From: Candidatus Poseidoniia archaeon
GTDB lineage: Archaea > Thermoplasmatota > Poseidoniia > MGIII > CG-Epi1
Assembly (NCBI GenBank): GCA_029941645.1
Contig: JAPYSZ010000042.1
Span: 1 to 6,377 of the forward strand
Direction: 5' to 3'
DNA length: 6,377 nucleotides
Shown: positions 1 through 2,844 of the stretch, piece after piece
Position numbering within the stretch: position 1 is the first letter of the stretch
How the letters are laid out: the number at the start of each line of letters is the position of its first letter
The notes under the pieces: generated by a model
What the model was told of the DNA's origin: nothing
Seen by the model: the letters and a program-made list of their open reading frames with translations, nothing else
The model's database searches: none
Translations under genes and position numbers: made by a program

Positions 1-138
1 TTTTTAGTTGGCCTTTTTGTGTTATTCATTTTCCCTGTGATTGGTAACACTTTAGGATTCATAATAATTACACTAATGATTATTTTGTTTGTTGGGGCTA
101 TTTGGTATTTTCACAATAATCAGATTTTTGCTGACTAA
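1..138 (+). CDS. C-terminal end of a membrane protein (5' truncated)
   Basis: An open frame runs from the first base of the window to TAA at 136-138, giving the last 45 residues of a protein whose start lies outside. The peptide is almost entirely hydrophobic. One stretch covers about residues 1-14 and a second about 18-38, separated by a short P-V-I-G-N turn, so it reads as two membrane segments or a hairpin with a short polar tail ending N-N-Q-I-F-A-D. No family can be named from this fragment. The stop lies one base from the end of the opposing PPOX-like gene, a tight tail-to-tail arrangement that fits the compactness of the rest of the window. A chance open frame in AT-rich DNA is the alternative; the sustained hydrophobic pattern and exact abutment favour a real gene. 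Confidence 0.6.
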   Translation, partial: FLVGLFVLFIFPVIGNTLGFIIITLMIILFVGAIWYFHNNQIFAD

Positions 139-139
139 A

Positions 140-565
140 TCAAAAGTTATATTCTTCTCTGTTTCCAAACCCTTTTGAGTTATCTATCAGTCTAGCCCAT
201 TCAATTTCAAATTCATATAATTTTACTTTTTCTAAAACTTTGGATAAAGTTTCATCCGATTTTATGTAAGGATACTTTTCGAAGTAATTCATCCAATATT
301 TTTTATCAGCCACATAAACCTCACCTTTGAGTTGTGCTCCTTTAATTATTTCCCACCTCAGTCCATCATCTTGTATTGTAACGGCACAATGAGGTTCCAT
401 TTTACAATTTAAAATATGTTCAGATTCGGGACTACTCACAAATATCAAAGAGGTGTTATTTTTGATAGGTACGTAGAATACGGCGGCAGCTGATGCAACT
501 TTATTACCAACAGTAGCTAGAGTCATGGTATTGTGCTCTAATATGAACTTTTGAAGAGTATCCAT
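140..565 (-). CDS. Pyridoxamine-phosphate-oxidase-like (UPF0306/YhbP-type) split-barrel protein
   Basis: This is a 141-residue protein with the pattern of the FMN-binding split barrel superfamily. The N-terminal H-N-T-M-T-L-A-T-V (11-19) is the typical first strand. A-A-A-V-F-Y (26-31), F-V-S-S-P (42-46) and I-K-G-A-Q-L-K-G-E (74-82) follow in the order expected for PPOX-like proteins. The C-terminal I-D-N-S-K-G-F-G (127-134) resembles the end of E. coli YhbP (UPF0306), as I recall that sequence. Family members bind flavin or related cofactors; the substrate here is unknown and no specific oxidase activity should be assumed. The ATG at 565-563 is the first possible start and gives a family-typical N-terminus. 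No Shine-Dalgarno sequence precedes it, and a TATA-like element lies about 25-35 bp upstream, suggesting a leaderless mRNA. It is divergent from the S19e operon. Confidence 0.75.
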   Translation of the reverse strand: MDTLQKFILEHNTMTLATVGNKVASAAAVFYVPIKNNTSLIFVSSPESEHILNCKMEPHCAVTIQDDGLRWEIIKGAQLKGEVYVADKKYWMNYFEKYPYIKSDETLSKVLEKVKLYEFEIEWARLIDNSKGFGNREEYNF

Positions 566-588
566 TGGATATTTGAATTAGGCTTAAG

Positions 589-600
589 TTTATAATATAG
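589..600. promoter_or_regulatory. Shared TATA-like element between divergent genes
   Basis: The sequence TTTATAATATAG resembles an archaeal box A on the + strand, and its complement CTATATTATAAA is an equally good AT-rich element on the - strand. With the usual 24-27 bp spacing, rightward transcription would begin near 620, leaving about 18 nt of leader before the S19e GTG at 638. Leftward transcription would begin near 568, almost at the ATG (565) of the PPOX-like gene. It is the best TATA candidate in this 72-bp intergenic region. The start sites are predicted, not observed. Confidence 0.55.
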
Positions 601-603
601 TCC

Positions 604-617
604 GTGTGGCGCCTCAC
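604..617. promoter_or_regulatory. GC-rich near-palindrome between TATA box and S19e start
   Basis: GTGTGGCGCCTCAC is a 14-bp inverted repeat with a single mismatched pair (T opposite T) and a perfect GGCGCC core. It lies just downstream of the TATA-like element, about at positions -16 to -3 relative to the predicted S19e transcription start. It stands out as GC-rich in an AT-rich intergenic stretch. A repressor or autoregulatory operator is possible by position; no known archaeal regulator motif is recognised. Confidence 0.35.
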
Positions 618-623
618 CCTGTA

Positions 624-628
624 GAGGT
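624..628 (+). promoter_or_regulatory. Ribosome binding site supporting the GTG start of S19e
   Basis: GAGGT matches the archaeal anti-Shine-Dalgarno sequence and lies 9 nt before the GTG at 638. It supports that GTG as the true start; no in-frame ATG occurs nearby. The start codon itself sits inside a perfect 8-bp palindrome, TCACGTGA (634-641). Confidence 0.6.
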
Positions 629-637
629 TTTATTCAC

Positions 638-1090
638 GTGACAACACACTACGACGTACCGGGTGAGCACTTAGTTGGCGCACTTGCCAACACTCTCAAG
701 AGCGATGATGCTATTTCTCCTCCTGAGTGGTCCAGTTTTGTAAAGACTGCAGTGCATAAAGAAAAGTCACCTACACAATCCGATTGGTGGTATTTTAGAA
801 CGGCTTCAGTTCTTAGAAAGATTGGAGTTCATGGCCCAATAGGAACCGAACGTTTGGCTAAACATTACTCTGGAGTTCGCGATAGAGGTGCTAAACCCAA
901 TAGAAGCCGTGGTGGAAGTCGGAAAGTTCTCAGATTAATAATGCAACAACTTGAGATTTCAGGTTTGATAGTAAAAGCAAAACAAGGGGGTAGAGGTTTG
1001 ACACCTAAAGGTCAATCTATCTTAGACAATACTGCTTTTGAAGTTAAGAAAAAATTAGAAAAGGAGATTAGCTCACTTAGCAAATATTAG
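638..1090 (+). CDS. rps19e: Small ribosomal subunit protein S19e
   Basis: This is a 150-residue protein of the archaeal/eukaryotic S19e family, a winged-helix component of the 30S head that bacteria lack. Diagnostic stretches are S-D-W-W-Y-F-R-T-A-S-V-L-R-K-I (48-62), H-G-P-I-G-T-E-R-L-A-K-H-Y (65-77), R-G-A-K-P-N (83-88), L-I-M-Q-Q-L-E-I-S-G-L-I (100-111) and G-R-G-L-T-P-K-G (118-125). The length is usual for the archaeal family. GTG is chosen as start because of the GAGGT motif upstream and the family-typical beginning (Y-D-V-P-G-E-H-L, 5-12). It is the first gene of a translation operon, and L39e starts 2 bp after its stop. Euryarchaeal clusters often have a PDCD5-family gene directly after S19e; none is present here. 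Confidence 0.97.
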   Translation: MTTHYDVPGEHLVGALANTLKSDDAISPPEWSSFVKTAVHKEKSPTQSDWWYFRTASVLRKIGVHGPIGTERLAKHYSGVRDRGAKPNRSRGGSRKVLRLIMQQLEISGLIVKAKQGGRGLTPKGQSILDNTAFEVKKKLEKEISSLSKY

Positions 1091-1092
1091 TC

Positions 1093-1248
1093 ATGTCCAG
1101 CAGAAAAGTTTACGGTAAAAAATTACGTTTAAACAAGTTAGTTAAACGAAATCGTAGAGTCCCAGCTTGGGTTATTCAAAGAACTAATAGAAATTTCACA
1201 TCTCATCCTAAGCGCCATTTTTGGAGAAGGGGCAAATTACACAGGTGA
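1093..1248 (+). CDS. rpl39e: Large ribosomal subunit protein L39e
   Basis: A small gene of 51 codons plus stop that is easily missed by length-filtered gene callers. The protein begins M-S-S-R-K-V-Y-G-K-K-L-R-L and contains the near-invariant L39e features: N-R-R-V-P-A-W-V-I (20-28), R-T-N-R (30-33), then a basic C-terminus with H-F-W-R-R-G-K-L (42-49). L39e is a rod-like, very basic protein that lines the exit tunnel of the 50S subunit in archaea and eukaryotes. The ATG lies 2 bp after the S19e stop with no clear Shine-Dalgarno sequence, so translation is probably coupled to S19e. Its last codons and stop form the ribosome binding site of L31e. Length and residue pattern match the family, leaving little doubt. 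Confidence 0.96.
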   Translation: MSSRKVYGKKLRLNKLVKRNRRVPAWVIQRTNRNFTSHPKRHFWRRGKLHR

Positions 1249-1250
1249 TG
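1243..1250 (+). promoter_or_regulatory. Strong ribosome binding site for L31e, overlapping the L39e stop
   Basis: AGGTGATG covers the last sense codon and TGA stop of L39e and is a near-complete match to the archaeal anti-Shine-Dalgarno sequence. The AGGTGA part ends 6 nt before the L31e ATG at 1255. It is the strongest such site seen in the window and fixes the L31e start. Confidence 0.75.
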
Positions 1251-1254
1251 AAAA

Positions 1255-1581
1255 ATGGCAGATGATGAATTAATGCAGGAGAGGTTGTACACAATTCCTT
1301 TGCGTAAGCTTCACAAAGTTCCACGTTCACGTAGAGCCCCTGTCGCTATGCGTATAGTTGAAGATTTCATTACTAGACATATGAAACCAGAGAGAGATGG
1401 TGAAATTTTGCGAAAAGCTTCAGAAGCCCGGAAAGGGAGTGGTGAAGAAAAGCAATTGTTTATCGATCCACCTGTAAATCAGTATATTTGGTCTCGAGGC
1501 ATTGAAAAACCTCCATCAAAGGTTAGAGTTCGTGCCCTAAAATTTGAAGACGGAAGCGTAATAGTACACCTTGCCGAATAA
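1255..1581 (+). CDS. rpl31e: Large ribosomal subunit protein L31e, with internal insertion
   Basis: This is an archaeal/eukaryotic L31e, a 50S protein located near the tunnel exit. The N-terminal part E-R-L-Y-T-I-P-L-R (9-17), the helix A-P-V-A-M-R-I-V-E-D-F-I (28-39) and the C-terminal core I-D-P-P-V-N-Q-Y-I-W-S-R-G-I-E-K-P-P-S-K (70-89) followed by V-R-V-R-A (90-94) are clear. At 108 residues it is longer than the roughly 80-95 I would expect for archaeal members. The excess lies between the helix and the I-D-P motif, at about residues 45-69, a charged stretch rich in Glu, Lys and Arg. The start is fixed by the strong upstream Shine-Dalgarno site. It sits between L39e and aIF6, an ancient archaeal gene order. 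Confidence 0.96.
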   Translation: MADDELMQERLYTIPLRKLHKVPRSRRAPVAMRIVEDFITRHMKPERDGEILRKASEARKGSGEEKQLFIDPPVNQYIWSRGIEKPPSKVRVRALKFEDGSVIVHLAE

Positions 1582-1586
1582 ATTTT

Positions 1587-2264
1587 ATGACTTTACTTCA
1601 GAGAGATCTTTTCAATAGTCCATACTCTGGTGTTTTCTGCGCCACTAACGACTCGTTGACTTTCATCCCTCCAGGCATACCAAGCGACGATATGGAGGCT
1701 ATTTCTGAGGCTTTAGGGACTCGAATTGAAGTTGTAACCATAGGGGGTAGTAGTGTTCTAGGAACTCTAATTGCAATGAACAGTAAGGGGATACTTGTTT
1801 CAAATTTGATTACGACTATGGAATCAGATAAAATTGAAGCTATTGCCTCAGATATAGGATTAAATTTTGGAGTTCTTTCTGAACGTTCAAATGCAATAGG
1901 TAATAATTTTCTTATTAATGACAGCGGGGGCTTCTGTAATGAGAGGCTGACTCCTAGATCTAAAACATCAGCTGAAGAAATCTTGGAGATAAAAATAGAG
2001 TCGCGTTCATTTAATCGGATGGATACGCTTGGAATGATTGGTTGTGTAACTAACAAAGGTGGTTTGTGCCATCCTGAAATATCAGACGAGGAAAAAGAGA
2101 TAATGGAGAAAGTTCTAGAAGTTCCTGTAATGGAAGGTACTGTAAATTTTGGTATGCCATTAGTCGGTGCAGGTGTTATCTCATCTACGAACGGGGCAGT
2201 TTGCGGTAGGCAAAGCACTGGCATTGAGTTAGGTCGTGTAGAAGAAGCTCTCAGACTTTTCTAA
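1587..2264 (+). CDS. eif6: Translation initiation factor 6 (aIF6), ribosome anti-association factor
   Basis: A 225-residue aIF6, the usual family length. aIF6/eIF6 binds the large ribosomal subunit and prevents premature joining with the small subunit. It folds as a five-fold pseudo-symmetric pentein. The repeated motif is visible in I-G-G-S-S-V-L-G-T-L-I-A-M-N-S-K-G-I-L-V (52-71), S-N-A-I-G-N-N (101-107), V-T-N-K-G-G-L-C-H-P (154-163), G-T-V-N-F-G-M-P-L-V-G-A-G-V (184-197) and T-G-I-E-L-G-R-V-E-E-A-L (211-222). The ATG is 5 bp after the L31e stop without a clear Shine-Dalgarno sequence; the following N-S-P-Y-S-G-V-F (10-17) is in register with known aIF6 N-termini. The last 14 bp overlap the end of the opposing DUF531 gene. 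The L18a/LX and prefoldin-alpha genes often found after aIF6 are absent. Confidence 0.97.
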   Translation: MTLLQRDLFNSPYSGVFCATNDSLTFIPPGIPSDDMEAISEALGTRIEVVTIGGSSVLGTLIAMNSKGILVSNLITTMESDKIEAIASDIGLNFGVLSERSNAIGNNFLINDSGGFCNERLTPRSKTSAEEILEIKIESRSFNRMDTLGMIGCVTNKGGLCHPEISDEEKEIMEKVLEVPVMEGTVNFGMPLVGAGVISSTNGAVCGRQSTGIELGRVEEALRLF

Positions 2265-2775
2265 GTTCGTGTATATTGTTTGCTATAGCACCTATTTCCA
2301 AATCAATTTCTAGTTTTATTCCCTTTTTACTGATGTCCAAATGATATTTGGTAAAATCTAGTAATTTTCTAACATTCTTATTCCTGTTTTCATCACATCC
2401 AAAAACTAGGGCGAGTTTTTTATTTTTTGATATCTCAGCAATTTTTTCAATATTTGTAACTTTGCTCTTATCTGGCCTAGATGTACAAATTACAGTTTCT
2501 CCAATTTTTCCAGTAATAGGCAAATTTGCAATTTGTATCCTTCCTTTTTTAGCTAGTTCTACTAATCTTTCACCACTTTCTCCAATGCTAGTGGAAGGTG
2601 CTATTTCCTTAGCAAAATTTAGTGGTGAATCATCGATTTTGAAATTTACTAAAATTAAGTGAAAGTTATAAGCAAAACAGACGGGTGCAATTTTAGCAAT
2701 TAATCGTCGATGAGAATCACTAAAATTGTTATTTGATTTTGAGTTTACCAGTACTAAGCTTAGTGGAGGTGCCAC
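2251..2775 (-). CDS. DUF531 family protein, probable SPOUT-fold methyltransferase-like
   Basis: A 174-residue protein resembling archaeal DUF531. Recognisable parts are H-R-R-L-I-A-K-I-A-P-V-C-F-A-Y-N-F (22-38), the I-G-E-S-G-E-R-L-V-E-L-A-K-K-G-R block (64-79), T-S-R-P-D (98-102) and the C-terminal L-A-L-V-F-G-C-D-E (121-129) with Y-H-L-D-I (144-148) and I-G-A-I-A (161-165). The last three are laid out like the trefoil knot of SPOUT RNA methyltransferases, a G-loop followed by a cofactor-binding loop. I recall DUF531 being placed in that superfamily, but target and activity are unproven. The only reasonable start is GTG at 2775-2773; no ribosome binding site precedes it, suggesting a leaderless transcript. 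It is divergent from gyrA and overlaps aIF6 by 14 bp. A DNase annotation sometimes attached to such proteins is not supported by the motifs. Confidence 0.85.
   Translation of the reverse strand: MAPPLSLVLVNSKSNNNFSDSHRRLIAKIAPVCFAYNFHLILVNFKIDDSPLNFAKEIAPSTSIGESGERLVELAKKGRIQIANLPITGKIGETVICTSRPDKSKVTNIEKIAEISKNKKLALVFGCDENRNKNVRKLLDFTKYHLDISKKGIKLEIDLEIGAIANNIHELRKV
2416..2428 (+). terminator. Possible T-tract terminator for the S19e-aIF6 operon
   Basis: Two runs of six T separated by one A lie about 150 bp past the aIF6 stop. Archaeal RNA polymerase terminates at oligo-T tracts without needing a hairpin, and a shorter TTTTT run occurs at 2324-2328. The tract is antisense to lysine and asparagine codons of the DUF531 gene, so it may simply reflect AAA/AAT codon use in AT-rich DNA. 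No intergenic space is available for a terminator, so any rightward termination must occur inside the opposing gene. Confidence 0.3.
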
Positions 2776-2792
2776 AGAGTCGTTAGGGGAGT

Positions 2793-2804
2793 CCCTTTTA
2801 AGGG
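2793..2804. promoter_or_regulatory. Symmetrical promoter element between DUF531 and gyrA
   Basis: CCCTTTTAAGGG contains a perfect 5-bp inverted repeat (CCCTT/AAGGG) around a 2-base centre. Its AT core (TTTTAA, or TTAAAA on the other strand) is the best-placed TATA-like element for both flanking genes. It lies 24 bp from the DUF531 GTG, implying a leaderless mRNA, and would start gyrA transcription near 2824, leaving a leader of about 20 nt. TTTATTCA at 2807-2814 is an alternative gyrA box A. Flanking G runs (2786-2789, 2802-2806) are unusual in this AT-rich DNA and may indicate a regulator site. Confidence 0.4.
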
Positions 2805-2833
2805 GGTTTATTCATTAGTTTCATTATAGATTT

Positions 2834-2837
2834 GAGG
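2834..2837 (+). promoter_or_regulatory. Ribosome binding site supporting the TTG start of gyrA
   Basis: GAGG lies 7 nt before TTG at 2845. With no ATG in frame until codon 18 (2896), which would remove part of the usual GyrA N-terminus, this site supports the uncommon TTG start. Confidence 0.55.
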
Positions 2838-2844
2838 CCAAATA

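Noticed and set aside
1598..2224. A 208-codon open frame on the - strand opposite aIF6
   Set aside because: It lies wholly antisense to a clearly conserved aIF6 gene, shows no family resemblance, has a Ser/Ile/Pro-rich composition typical of a mirrored frame, and no promoter or ribosome binding site was seen.
2348..2662. A 104-codon open frame on the + strand opposite DUF531
   Set aside because: Its Phe/Ser/Leu-rich product is the mirror of Lys/Asn/Glu codons of the DUF531 gene on the - strand, which has recognisable family motifs. The hydrophobic look is an artefact of antisense reading.
2786..2806. GGGG...CCC...AAGGGGG as an intrinsic hairpin terminator
   Set aside because: It lies between divergent start codons, where no transcript needs to end, and has no T-tract following on either strand. 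A promoter or operator role fits the position better.
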